Shown here: piece after piece, positions 48,988 to 59,180 of the stretch
How the letters are laid out: the number at the start of each line of letters is the position of its first letter
Position numbering within the stretch: position 1 is the first letter of the stretch
Source: Manis javanica
Taxonomy: Eukaryota > Chordata > Mammalia > Pholidota > Manidae
Reading direction: 5' to 3'
NCBI RefSeq assembly: GCF_040802235.1
Contig: NC_133174.1
Span: 85,210,647-85,274,646 of the forward strand
DNA: 64,000 nucleotides
Translations under genes and position numbers: made by a program
Notes under the pieces: model-generated
The model's input: only the letters and a program-made list of their open reading frames with translations
What the model was told of the DNA's origin: nothing
Database searches by the model: none

Positions 48988-49941
48988 CTAGAGCAGTCCC
49001 TGTAGGATGCCCTGTAGAGGTGGTTTGTGGGAAGCAAATTCCCTCAGCTTTTGCTTGTCTGGAAATTGTTTGATCCCACCATCATATTTGAATGATAGTC
49101 GTGCTGGATACAGTATCCTTGGTTCAAGGCCCTTCTGTTTCATTGCATTAAGTATATCATGCCATTCTCTTCTGGCCTGTAGGGTTTCTGTTGAGAAGTC
49201 TGATGTTAGCCTGATTGGTTTTCCTTTATAGGTGATCTTTTTCTCTCTAGCTGCCTTTAAAACTCTTTCCTTGTCCTTGATCCTTGCCATTTTAATTATT
49301 ATGTGTCTTGGTGTTGTCCTCCTTGGATCCTTTCTGTTGGGGGTTCTGTATAATTCCATTTTCTGTTCGATTATTTCCTCCCCCAGTTTGGGGAAGTTTT
49401 CAGCAATTATTTCTTCAAAGACACTTTCTATCCCTTTTCCTCTTTCTTCCTCTTCTGGTATCCCTATAATACGAATGTTTTTCCTTTTGTATTGGTCACA
49501 TATTTCTCTTAGTGTTGTTTCATTCCTGGAGATCCTTTTATCTCTCTCTATGTCAGCTTCTATACGTTCCTGTTCTCTGGCTTCTATTCCTTCAATGGCC
49601 TCTTGCATCTTATCCATTCTGCTTATAAATCCTTCCAGGGATTGTTTCACTTCTGTGATCTCTTTCCTGACATCTGTGATCTCCTTCCGGACTTCATCCC
49701 ACTGTTCTTGCATTTTTCTCTGCATCTCATCCCACTGCTCTTGCATTTTTCTCTGCATCTCATCCCATTGCTCTTGCATTTTTTTCTGCATCTCTGTCAG
49801 CATGTTCATGATTTTTATTTTGAATTCTTTTTCAGGAGGACTAGTTAGGTCTGTCTCCTTCTCAGGTGTTGTCTCTGTGATCTTTGTCTGCCTGTAGTTT
49901 TGCCTTTTCATGGTGATAGAGATAGTTTGCAGAGCTGGCAC
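48988..49941 (-). CDS. L1-3 ORF1 protein, intact, expanded coiled coil
   Basis: Complete 317-codon frame for the L1 ORF1 RNA-binding chaperone, which trimerises and packages L1 RNA with ORF2. Layout: basic N-terminus (1-45), coiled coil (about 46-130), RRM (about 155-225, beginning IRIIGIPEEEE) and C-terminal domain (about 228-300, with RREWHDILNAMK). The coiled coil has three tandem 11-residue units MQ(K/R)KMQEQWDE (51-83) followed by two heptads VRKEIT(D/E) (84-97). L1-A shows only one such unit. The spacer to ORF2 is 168 bases. The start was taken at the first ATG of the open frame; MKRQNYRQ at residue 11 is a possible alternative. It is the only L1 frame in this window that is fully open, and it may be translatable if the 5'UTR promoter fires. 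Confidence 0.92.
   Translation of the reverse strand: MPALQTISITMKRQNYRQTKITETTPEKETDLTSPPEKEFKIKIMNMLTEMQKKMQEQWDEMQRKMQEQWDEMQRKMQEQWDEVRKEITDVRKEITEVKQSLEGFISRMDKMQEAIEGIEAREQERIEADIERDKRISRNETTLREICDQYKRKNIRIIGIPEEEERGKGIESVFEEIIAENFPKLGEEIIEQKMELYRTPNRKDPRRTTPRHIIIKMARIKDKERVLKAAREKKITYKGKPIRLTSDFSTETLQARREWHDILNAMKQKGLEPRILYPARLSFKYDGGIKQFPDKQKLREFASHKPPLQGILQGLL
49651..49791 (-). repeat. 33-bp x3 and 21-bp x2 tandem repeats inside ORF1
   Basis: Three 33-base units (49693-49791) that differ at few positions, e.g. atttttctctgcatctcatc recurring, followed by two 21-base units (49651-49692). Unit lengths are multiples of three and correspond to hendecad and heptad coiled-coil periods. Confidence 0.9.
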
Positions 49942-50342
49942 AAGTGACCGCTGGAAAAGCTTCCCTTCTTGTTGGTTTGTAGCCTTTTCCTGGGAGAATA
50001 GCGACCTCTAGTTGCTTGTGCTGGGCAGCTGTGCGCAGACAGGGCTTCTGCTTCCTGCCCAGTTGCTTTGGGGTTTATCTCTGCTGTTGCTGTGGGCTTG
50101 GCCTGGCTGGGGCTGTTCCTCCAAAATGGTGGAGCCCTGTTGGAGGGGGAGCGGCCTGGAGGCTATTTATCTCCGTAAGGGGCCTCTGTGCTCCCTGCTG
50201 CCCAGGGGGTTAGAGTGCCCAGAGATCCCCAGATTCCCTGCCTCTGGTCTAAGTGACCTGTCCTGCCCCTTTAAGACTTCCAAAAAGCACTCTCCAAACC
50301 AAAACAACAACAGCAACAATGAGAGAGGGAACAGAAAGAATG

Positions 50343-50396
50343 AAAAAAAAAAAAAAAAAAAGAAAAATCAAGCGATTTTTTTTTTTTTTTTTTTTT
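50343..50396. repeat. A19 / T21 inverted homopolymers (potential hairpin)
   Basis: Nineteen A (50343-50361), a 14-base spacer, then twenty-one T (50376-50396). By position it equals the A-rich/T-rich junction of the monomer (gagaaaaaaaggggaaaaac ... gatttctt), with both runs expanded. Another 21-base A-run lies at 51056-51076. Confidence 0.8.
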
Positions 50397-51076
50397 GTCC
50401 TCAGGTGCCGGTCCCAGGCACCCGCTCACTGGTCCTGCTGCCCTGTCTCCCTAGCACCAGGGTCCCTGTCCTTTCAAGGCTTCCAAAAAGCACCCACCCA
50501 CCGGTCCCGCAGGGAAGGAACGCTCGATATTCTTTGTCCTCAGGCACTGGTCCCAGGCACCCGCTCACCAGTCCCGCCGCCCTGCCTCCCTAGCACCGGG
50601 GTCCCTGTCCCTTCAAGGCTTCCAAAAAGCACTCGCTAAAAAGAGAGAAAAAAAGGGGAAAAACCCGCGATTTCTTCCGTCCTCAGGTGCCGGTCTCAGG
50701 CACCCACCCACAGGTCCCACAGGGAAAAACGTGGGATATTCTTTGTCCTCAGGTGCCGGTCCCAGGCACCCGCTCACCAGTCCCGCCGCCCTGCCTCCCT
50801 AGCACCGGGGTCCCTGTCCCTTTTAGGCTTCCAAAAAGCACTCGCAGAAAAGAGAAAAAAAAAAGGGGAAAAACGCGCGATTTCCTCTGTCCTCAAGTGC
50901 CGGTCTCAGGCACCCGCCCACCGGTCCCGCAGGGAAAAACGTGGGATATTCTTTGTCCTCCGGCGCCGTTCCCAGGCACCTGCTCACCGGTCCCGCCACC
51001 CTGCCTCCCCAGCAACGGGGGCCCGTCCCTCTAAGGCTTCCGAAAAGCGCTCGCCAAAAAAAAAAAAAAAAAAAAA
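50397..51076 (-). repeat. Tandem monomers in the L1-3 5'UTR
   Basis: The marker gtcctc(a/c)(a/g)g recurs at 50397, 50536, 50679, 50745, 50889 and 50955, giving steps of 139, 143, 66, 144 and 66. A long unit (about 143 bases: gccggtcccaggcacccgct ... cttccaaaaagcactcg) alternates with a short 66-base unit (ccggtctcaggcaccc ... aaaaacgtgggatattct), so the higher-order period is about 210. The first 139-base step looks like a long/short pair with about 71 bases deleted. This is a monomer-type promoter array like those known in mouse L1s. Confidence 0.85.
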
Positions 51077-51327
51077 CCGCTCCGGTTTCTCTCCACCCGC
51101 CGGGAGCCGGGGGGAGGGGCGCTCGGGTCCCGCCGGGCCGGGGCTTGTATCTTACCCCCTTCCCAAGGCGCTGGTTCCTTGCAGGTGTGGATGTGGTCTG
51201 GATGTTGTCCTGTGTCCTGTGGTCTCTATTTTAGGAAGATTTTTCTTTGTTATATTTTCATAGCTCTATGTGTTTTGGGGAGGAGATTTCCACTGCTCTA
51301 CTCACACCGCCATCCTGGCTCCACCCC

Positions 51328-51340
51328 TGATTTTTATTTT
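51328..51340. repeat. Target-site duplication, right copy (L1-3)
   Basis: tgatttttatttt, an exact copy of 42772-42784, directly after the 5' end of L1-3. L1-2 ORF1 resumes here. Confidence 0.75.
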
Positions 51341-52073
51341 GAACTGCGTTTCAGGAAGAGTTGTAAGGTCCTTGTCATTTTAGTCTTTCTCTGGAGTTAT
51401 ATTAATTTGACTCTCGACCAGGTTCCTTTGGCATTTCATATTTGTATATGGCGCCCTCTATTGTCCAGAAGCTCTATTCTGGAATTGCTCAGTCCCTGAA
51501 GCAATGTCAGGCATTGCAGGGGAGCGGTATTGGTGCCTGGGGGGCAGAAAGAGCTGGTGCCCACTTCCTGGCTGCTCTGCCTGTCTCCTCTGCCAGAACC
51601 AGTGGGTTGAGCACACAGATACAAGCTTTTATCTCAGAGCAGCTGGATATGGATCCCTGCTTTCCACAATCAGCCAGAATCCCAGTCTCCCCAGGAACTC
51701 TGCCTGTCCCAGCTTTCCAACCCTGTAATCAGAGGAGTATGATGAAACCTACACCATGAAATGTAGGTTTGTGCTCCCAGCACAGATCTGCAGAGATAGG
51801 TATTCAGCAGTCCCAAGCCTTCCACTCCCTCCCTGCTCCATTTCTCTCCCTCCCGCTGGTGAGCTGGGGTGGAGGAAGGGCTTAGGTCCCTTGGAGCCAT
51901 AGCTCTGGTATGTTACCCCATTTGGTGAGGTCTGCTCTTTTCTCCAGGTGTATGCAGTCAGGCACCATCCTTTTTCCTGTTGCTCTCTCAGGATTAGTTG
52001 TGTGTCAACTCTATTTTCTAATTGTATCCAGTTTTAGGAGGAAGCCTCTGTCTCTCCTCTCATGCTGCCATCT
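51341..52073 (-). promoter_or_regulatory. L1-2 ORF1 first codons and 5'UTR
   Basis: Resumes L1-2 beyond L1-3: the start of ORF1 (about 51341-51440), then a GC-richer 5'UTR to 52073. Its 5' end (ctcatgctgccatcttt) has the YY1-type core. There is no tandem monomer array, unlike L1-3, so this copy has a different 5'UTR type. Overlapping short frames (51442-51759, 51670-51900) show no domain. Confidence 0.75.
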
Positions 52074-52091
52074 TTTTGGAGTGGATTCTTT
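52074..52091. repeat. Target-site duplication, right copy (L1-2)
   Basis: ttttggagtggattcttt, 17/18 identical to 37490-37507. L1-C ORF2 resumes with agggttttttat, the codons just before the RT FADD box. Confidence 0.85.
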
Positions 52092-53846
52092 AGGGTTTTT
52101 TATATACAATATCATGTCATATGCAAACAGTGACAGTTTGACTTCTTCCTTACCAATCTGGATGCCATATATTTTTTTGTTTTGTCTGATGTCCATGGCT
52201 AGGACCTCCAGCACTATGTTGAATAAAAGTGGGGATACTGGGAATCTGTGCCTTGTTCCTTATCTTAGAGGAAAAGCTTTCAGCTTCTTGCTATTAATTA
52301 TGATGTTGGCTGTGGGTTTGTCATATATTGCCTTTGTTATGTTGAGGGGCTTACCCTCTATACCCATTTTGTTGAGAGTTTTTATCATGAATGTGTGTTG
52401 AAATTTGTCAAATGCTTTTTCAGCAACTGTGGAAATGATCATGTGTTTTTTGTCTTTCTTTTTGTTGATGTGGTGGATATTGATGGGTTTTTTAATGTTG
52501 TACCATTCTTGCATCCCTGGGATGTATTCCACTTGATCATGGTGTATGATCCTCTTGATGTGTTTTTTAATTCGGTTTGCTAATATTTTGTTGAGTATTT
52601 TTGCGTCTATGTTCATCAGGGATATGGGTCTGTAGTTTTCTTCTTTTGTGGTTTCTTTGCCTGGTTTTGGTATTAGGGTGATGCTGGACTACATTTGGAA
52701 GTATTCCTTTCTCTTCTACTTTTTGGAAAACTTTAAGAAGAATGGGTATTATGTCTTTTCTATATGTCTGATGAAATTCCCTGGTGAAGCCTTCTGGTCT
52801 CGGTATTTTGTTCTTGGGTAGTTTTTTGATTCCTGATTCAATTTCATTGCTGGTAATTGGTTTGTTCAGATTTTCTGTTTCTTCATAGGTCAATCTTGAA
52901 AGTCGTATTTTTTGAAATAGTTGTCCATTTCTTGTTGGTTATACAGTTTGTTAGCATATAAGTTTTCATAGTATTCTCTAATAATTCTTTATATTTCAGT
53001 GGTGTCTGTAGTGATTTTTCCTTTCTCCATTCTGATTCTGTTTATGTGTGTAGATTATCTTTTTTTCCTCGTAAGTCTAGCTAGGAATTTATCCATTTTG
53101 TTTATTTTCTCAAAGAATCAGCTCTTGATATCATTAACTTTTTCTATTCTTTTATTCTTCTCTACTTCATTTATTTCTTTGATCTTTACTATGTCCCTCC
53201 TTCTACTGATTTGGGGTCTCATTTTTTCTTCTTTTACCAGATTCAATAATTGTGAATTTAGACTGTTCATTTGGGATTGTTCTTCCTTCTTTAAATAGGC
53301 CTGAATTGCTATATTCTTTCCTCTTATAACTGCCTTCACTGCAGCCCGCAGAAATTGAGGTGTGGAGCTGTTGTTTTCATTTGTCCCCATATATTGCTTG
53401 ATCTCTGTTTTAATTTGGTCATTGACCCATTGGTTATTTAGGAGCATTTTGTTAAGCCTCCATGTGTCCTTTGGAGTGAGTGGTGTTTGAAGTCCCATAA
53501 AATGAATGCAGTGCATTCTATTTCCACCTTCAATTCTGTTAGTATTTGTTTCATATATGTAGGTTCTCCATTGTTGGGTGTTTGATATTTACAATGGCCA
53601 TATCTTTTTGTTGGACTGACCTGTTTATCATTATGTAATCTCCTTCTTTGTCTCTTGTTATTTTCTTTGTTTTGAAGTCTATTTTTTCTGACACAAGTAT
53701 TCCAACTCCTGATAGTCTCTCCCTATTATTTGCATGATATATCTTTTTCCATCCCTTCACTTTTGGTCTGTGTCATTGGGTTTGAAGTGAGTCTCTTTTA
53801 GGGAGCATATAGATGTATCCTGCTTCCTTATCCATTTTGTAACACA
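52074..53846 (-). pseudogene. L1-C ORF2 fragment (RT and linker)
   Basis: Reverse-transcriptase-side ORF2 in several frames (52260-52616, 52567-52893, 53118-53516, 53551-53760). The FADD box is degraded to FAYD ([12 protein letters not shown], near 52130). An internal gap at about 53466 removes roughly 290 bases, including the endonuclease SDH region. It stops within the endonuclease domain at 53846 where L1-D entered. Clearly non-functional. Confidence 0.88.
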
Positions 53847-53856
53847 ATGCCTTTTT
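53847..53856. repeat. Target-site duplication, left copy (L1-D)
   Basis: atgccttttt, compared with atgtcttttt at 60094-60103 (9/10). Short and imperfect, but the L1-C reading continues precisely across the two copies. Confidence 0.6.
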
Positions 53857-54209
53857 GTTTTGGTATCATTAATCTACAATTACATGAGGAACATTATATT
53901 TACTAGACTCCCCCATCACCAAGTCCCCCCCACATACCCCATTAGAGTCTCTGTCCATCAGCATTGTAAGATGCTATGGAGTCACTACTTATATGGAGTC
54001 ACTACTTGTCTTCTCTGTGTTGTACAGCCCTCCCCATGGCCTCCCCAAATTATACATGCTAATTGTAATGCCCCCTTTATTTTTCCCCGCCCTTATCTCT
54101 CCCTTCCTCCCCATCCTCCCCAGTCCCTTTCCCTTTGGTAACTGTTAGTCCATTCTTGAGTTCTGTGAGTCTGCTGCTCCTTTGCTCCTTCAGTTTTTTC
54201 TTTGTTCTT

Positions 54210-57200
54210 GTACTCCACAGATGAGTGAAATCATTTGATACTTGTCTTTCTCTGCCTGTCTTATTTCACTGAGCATAGTACCCTCTAGCTCCATCCATGT
54301 TGTTTCAAATGGTAGGATTTGTTTTCTTCTTATGGCTGAATAATATTCCATTGTGTATATGTACCACATCTTCTTTATCCATTCATCTACTGATGAACAC
54401 TTAAGTTACTTCCAATTCTTCACTATTGTAAATAGTGCTGCATTAAACATAGGGGTGCATATGTATTTTTCAAATTGGGATACTGCATTCTTAGGGAAAA
54501 TTCCTAGGAGTGGAATTCCTATGTCAAATGGTATTTCTATTTTGAGCTTTTTGAGGAACCTCCATACTGCTTTCCACAATGGTTGAACTAATTTACATTC
54601 CCACCAGCAGTGTAGGAGGGCTCCCCTTTCGCCACAACCTCACCAACATTTGTTGTTGTTTGTCTTTTGGATGGCGGCAATCCCTACTGGTGTGAAGTGA
54701 TATCTCATAGTAGTTTTAATTTGCATTTCTCTGATGATTAGCATTGTGGAGCATCTTTTCATGTGTCTGTTGGCCATCTGAGATTCTTCTTTGGATAAGT
54801 GTCTGTTCAGCTCCTCTGACCATTTTTATTGGATTATTTGCTTTTTGTTTTTTGAGGTGCATGAGCTCTTTATATAGTTTAGATGTTAACCCTTTATCGG
54901 ATATGCCCTTTCTGAATATATTCTCCCATATTGTAGAATGTCTTTTTGTTCTGTTGGTGGTTTCCATTGCTGTACAGAAGCTTTACAGCTTGATATAGTC
55001 CCACTTGCACATTTCTGCTTTTGTTTCCCTTGCCTGGGGAGATATATTCATGAAAAAGTTGCTCATGTTTATGTCCAAGAGATTTTTGCCTATGTTTTTT
55101 TCTAAGAGTTTTATGGTTTTGTGACTTAGAGTCAGGTCTTTGATCCATTGCGAATTTACTTTTGTGTATGGGGTTACAAAATGATCCAGTTTCTTTCTCT
55201 TACATGTAGCTCTCCAGTTTTGCCAACACCAGCTGTTGAAGAGGCTGTCTTTTCCCCATTGTATGTTCATGGCTCCTTTATCATATATTAATTGACCATA
55301 TATGTTTGGGTTAATATCTGGACTTTCTATTCTGTTCCACTGGTCTGTGGGTCTGTTCTTGTGTCAGTACCAAATTTTCTTGATTACTATGTCTTTGTAG
55401 TAGAGTTTGAAGTTAGGAAATGAGATCCCCCCTACTTTATTCTTCTTTCTCAGAATTGCTTTGGCTATTCGGGGTCTTTTGTGGTTCCATATGAATTTTA
55501 AAACTATTTGTTCCAGTTCATTGAAGAATGCTGTTTTTATTTTGATAGGTATTGCATCGAATCTGTAAAATGCTTTGGGGGGAATGGCCATTTTGACAAT
55601 ATTAATTCTTCCTAGCAAAGGGAATGGGATGAGCTTCCATTTGTTAGTGTCTTCTTTAATTTCTCTTTAGAGTGTCTTGTAGTTTTTATGGTATAGGTCT
55701 TTCACATCCTTAGTTAGGTTTATTCCTAGGTATTTTATTCTTTTTGATGCAATTGTGACTGGAATTTTTTCCTGATTTCTCTTTTTGCTAATTCATCATT
55801 AGTGTATAGGAAAGCAACAGATTTCTGTGTATTAATTTTGTATCCTGTAACTTTGCTGAATTCAGATATTTGTTCTAGTAGTTTTGGAGTGGAGGCTTTA
55901 GGGTTTTTTATGTACAATGTCATGTCATCCGCAAATAGTGACAGTTTGAGTTCCTCTTTACCAATCTGGATGCATTGTATTTCATTGTTTTGTCTGATTG
56001 CCATGGCTAGGACCACCAGTACTATGTTGAATAACAGTAGGGAGAGTGGGCATCCCTGTCTTGTTCCTGATCTTAGAGGAAAGGCTTTCAGATTCTTGCT
56101 GTTTATATGATGTTGGCTGTGGGTTTGTCCTATATGGCCTTTATTATGTTGAGATACTTGCCCTCTATATCCATTTTGTTGAGAGTTTTTATCGTGAATG
56201 GATGTTGAATTTTGTTGAATGCTTATTCAGCATCTATGGAGATGATCATGTTATTTTTGTCTTTCTTTTTGTTTATGTGGTGGATGATGTTGATGGATTT
56301 TCAAATATTGTACCATCCTTGCATCCCTGAGATGAATCCCACTTGGTCATGGTGTATGATATTCTGGGTTTATTTTTGAATTCAGTTTGCTAATATTTTG
56401 TTGAGTATTTTCACATGTATGTTCATCAAGGATATTGGCCTGCAATTTTCTATTTTGGTGGGGTCTTTGCCTGGTTTTGGCATTAGAGTGATGATGGCTT
56501 CATACAATGAGTTTGGAAGTCTTCCCGGCTCTTCTATTTTTTGAAAACTTTAAGGAGAATGGGCATTTTACCTTCTCTATATGTCTGATAAAATTCAGAA
56601 GTGAATCCATCTGGCTCGGGGGTTTTGTCCTTGGGTAGTGTTTTGATTACCACTTCAGTTTCATTGCTGGTAATTGTTCTGTTTAGATTTTCTGTTTCTT
56701 CCTTGGTCAATCTTGGAAGGTCATATTTTTCTAGGAAGTTGTCCATTTCTTCTATGTTATCCAGTTTGTTAGTATATAGATTCTCATAATATTCTCTAAT
56801 AGTTCCTTGTATTTCTGTGGGTTTCATCACGATGTTTCCTTTCTCATATCTGATTATGTTTATGTGTGTAGATTCTCTTTTTCTCTTAATAATTCTGGCT
56901 AGGGGCAGGTCTATTTTGTTTATTTTCTCAAAGAAACAGCCTTGGCTTCATTGATTTTTTCTATTGTTTTATTCTTCTCAATTTGTGTCAATTCTGATTT
57001 TTACTATGTCCCTTCTTCTTCTAACATTGGGACTTATTTGTCCTCCTTTTTCCAGTTTCAATAATTGTGACTTTAGACTATTCATTTGGGATTGTTCTTC
57101 CTTCTTTAAATAGGCCTGGATTGCTCTATACTTTCCTCTTAGAACTGCCTTCTCTGAGTCCCACAGTAGTTGGGGCTTTGTGCTGCTGTTTTCATTTGTC

Positions 57201-58046
57201 TCCATATATTGCCTGATATCTATTTTAATTTGGTCACTGATCCATCGTTTATTTAGGATCATGCTGTGAAGTCTCCATGTGTTTGTGAGCCTTTTTGTTT
57301 TTTTTGTGCAATTTATTTCTAGTTTTATACTTTTGTTGTCTGAGAAGTTTGTTGGTAGAACTTCAATATTTTTGAATTTACTGTGGCTCATTTTGTGGCC
57401 TTGTATGTGGTCTATTCTGGAAAATGTTCCATGTGTACTTGAGAAGAATGTGTATCCTGTTGCTTTTGGGTGTAGTGCTCTGTAGATGTCTATTAGGTCC
57501 ATCTGCTCTAGTGTGTTGTTCAGTGCCTCTGTGTCCTTACTTACTTTCTGTCTGGTGGATCTGTCCTTTGGAGTGAGTAGTGTGTTGAAGTCTCCTAGAA
57601 CGAATGCATTGCATTCCATTTCCTCTTTTAATTCTGTTAATATTTCATTCACATATGTTTGTGTACCTGTATTGGGTGCATATATGTTTATAATGGTTAT
57701 ATCCTTTTGTTGGACTGACCCCTTTATCATTATGCAATGTTCTTCTTTATCTCTTATTACTTTCTTTGTTTTGAAGTCTATTTTGTCTGATACTAGTACT
57801 GCAACACCTGCTTTTTCTCCCTATTGTTTGCATGAAATATCTTTTTCCATCCCTTGACTTTTAGTCTATGTGTGTCTTTGGTTTTGAGATGAGTCTCTTA
57901 TAACCAGCATGTAGATATTCTTGCTTTTTTATCCATTCTATTACCCTGTGTCTTTTGATTGGTGCTTTCGGTCCATTTACATTTTGGGTGATTATTGAAC
58001 GACATATACTTATTGCCATTGCAGGCTTTAGATTCGAGGTTATCAA
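54210..58046 (-). pseudogene. L1-D ORF2, multiply broken
   Basis: Starts MITSNLKPAMAIS (58046) and extends the normal ORF2 length, but in many frames. The longest open piece (56978-57730, 250 codons) covers the middle of the endonuclease, with GDFN present and the SDH box changed to SDN, losing the catalytic His. The FADD box survives in 55735-56016 ([13 protein letters not shown]). Other pieces: 56534-56830, 55364-55618, 54983-55270, 54716-54967. Frameshifts and stops throughout, so no enzyme is expected. Confidence 0.92.
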
Positions 58047-58349
58047 AGGTTCAAGGGTACCTTATTTACTATGTAATCATCTAACTTAAGTTACTTATTA
58101 AGCTATTATAAACACAGTCTGATGATTCTTTATTTCTCTCCCTACTTACTCCTCCTCCTCCATTCTTTATATGTTAGGTGTTTTAATCTCTACTCTTTTG
58201 TGTTTCCTTTGACTGCTTTTTTGAATAGTTGATTTTATTTTTTGCCTTTAGTTAGTATTTGGTTTGTCTGCTTTCTTTGTTGGGATTTTATTTTCTCTGG
58301 TGACATCTATGTAGCCTTAGGAGTGCTTTCATCTAGAGCAGTCCCTTTA

Positions 58350-59180
58350 AAATATCCTGTAGTGTTGGTTTGTGGGAGACAAATTCCCTCAACTTTTTTT
58401 GTCTGGGAATTGTTTAATATCTCCTTCATATTTAAATGATAATCATGCTTGGTCCAGCATTCTTGTTTCAAGGCCTTTCTGTTTCATTACATTAAATACA
58501 TCATGGCATTCTTTCCTGGCCTGTAAGATTTCTGTTGAAAAGTCTGATGATAACCTGATGGGTTTTCCTTTGTAGGTAACCTTTTTTCTCTCTCTGGCTG
58601 CCTTTAATACTCCTTCTTTGTCTTTCATCTTTGCCATTTTAATTATTATATGTCTTGGTATTGTCCTCCTTGGGTCCCTTGTGTTGGGAGATCTGTGGGC
58701 TTCCGTGCTCTGAGAGTCTTTCCTTCCCTAGTTTGAGGAAGTTTTCAGCAATTATTTCTTCAAATACTCTTTATATCCCTTTTTCTCTCTCTTCTTCTTC
58801 TGGTACCTCTATAAAACAAATATTGTTCTGTTTGGATTGGTCACACAATTCTCTTAATATTCTTTCATTCCTGGAGATCCTTTTGTCTCTGTCTGCCTCA
58901 GCTTCTCTCTATTCCTATTCTCTGATTTCTATTCCATTAACGGTCTCTTGCACCTTATCCAGTCTGCTCTTAAGTCCTTCCAGAGATTGTTTTATTTCTG
59001 TACTCTCCCTCCCAACTTGATCCTTTAGCTCTTGCATATTTCTCTGCAGCTCCATCAGCATGGTAATCACCTTCATTTTGAGTTCTTTTTAATGAATATT
59101 GGTTAAATCTATCTCCCCAGGCCCCCTCTCAGTGGTCATCTGGGTGATTCTGGACTGGACCAAATTCTTCTGCCTTTTCA
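58350..59180 (-). pseudogene. L1-D ORF1, broken
   Basis: The ORF1 chaperone region is recognisable (58443-58637 encodes AKMKDKEGVLKAARERKKVT and the following C-terminal domain) but interrupted upstream by stops and frameshifts. The coiled-coil region at 58890-59060 has a single copy of the unit tandemly repeated in L1-3. Confidence 0.85.

Larger units (their letters stand above)
42785..51327 (-). mobile_element. Youngest full-length LINE-1 (L1-3) with ERV-derived 3' tail
   Basis: 8,543 bases between one TSD pair. Sense order (right to left): 5'UTR 51327-49942, ORF1 49941-48988, spacer, ORF2 48819-44980, 3'UTR to about 44638, first poly(A) (44637-44611), a 158-base segment (44610-44453), a 21-base A-run (44452-44432), about 1.6 kb of ERV-derived sequence (44431-42810) and a final poly(A) (42809-42785). 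Youth is shown by an open ORF1, an ORF2 without frameshifts, long unbroken homopolymers and many retained CpGs in the 5'UTR. The tail is either a 3' transduction or a separate insertion into the poly(A). Confidence 0.88.
49942..51327 (-). promoter_or_regulatory. L1-3 5'UTR with tandem repeat units, CpG-rich
   Basis: About 1.39 kb, longer than the 5'UTR of L1-2 (about 0.6 kb) or L1-A (about 0.85 kb). The middle (50397-51076) is tandemly repeated (separate entry). The 5' end region 51077-51327 aligns with L1-A 2600-2862, including the start (plus strand accgccatcctggctcc), a YY1-like site with one change. CpG is dense from 50500 to 51150, which suggests recent origin and a likely target of DNA methylation. 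It presumably holds the Pol II promoter of L1-3. Confidence 0.8.
37508..52073 (-). mobile_element. Full-length LINE-1 (L1-2), itself interrupted by L1-3
   Basis: Removing L1-3 (42785-51327) and its 13-base TSD leaves about 6.0 kb, the full length for this family. From its 5' end (52073) it has a 5'UTR to about 51450, ORF1 (51440-51341 plus 42784-42059), ORF2 (41753-37916) and 3'UTR ending at about 37580. About 62 bases lie between the L1 3' end and the left TSD (37508-37572), beginning with a T-rich run, and may be a short 3' transduction. It is inactive: frameshifts in ORF2 and a lost endonuclease residue. Confidence 0.88.

Noticed and set aside
49232..49897. 221-codon plus-strand open frame
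   Set aside because: Exact antisense of the intact L1-3 ORF1; Ser/Ile/Cys-rich with no domain.
50012..50593. 193-codon plus-strand frame in the L1-3 5'UTR
   Set aside because: Low-complexity Pro/Ser/Lys/Phe translation of CpG-rich tandem repeats and homopolymers. No domain, and antisense to the element.
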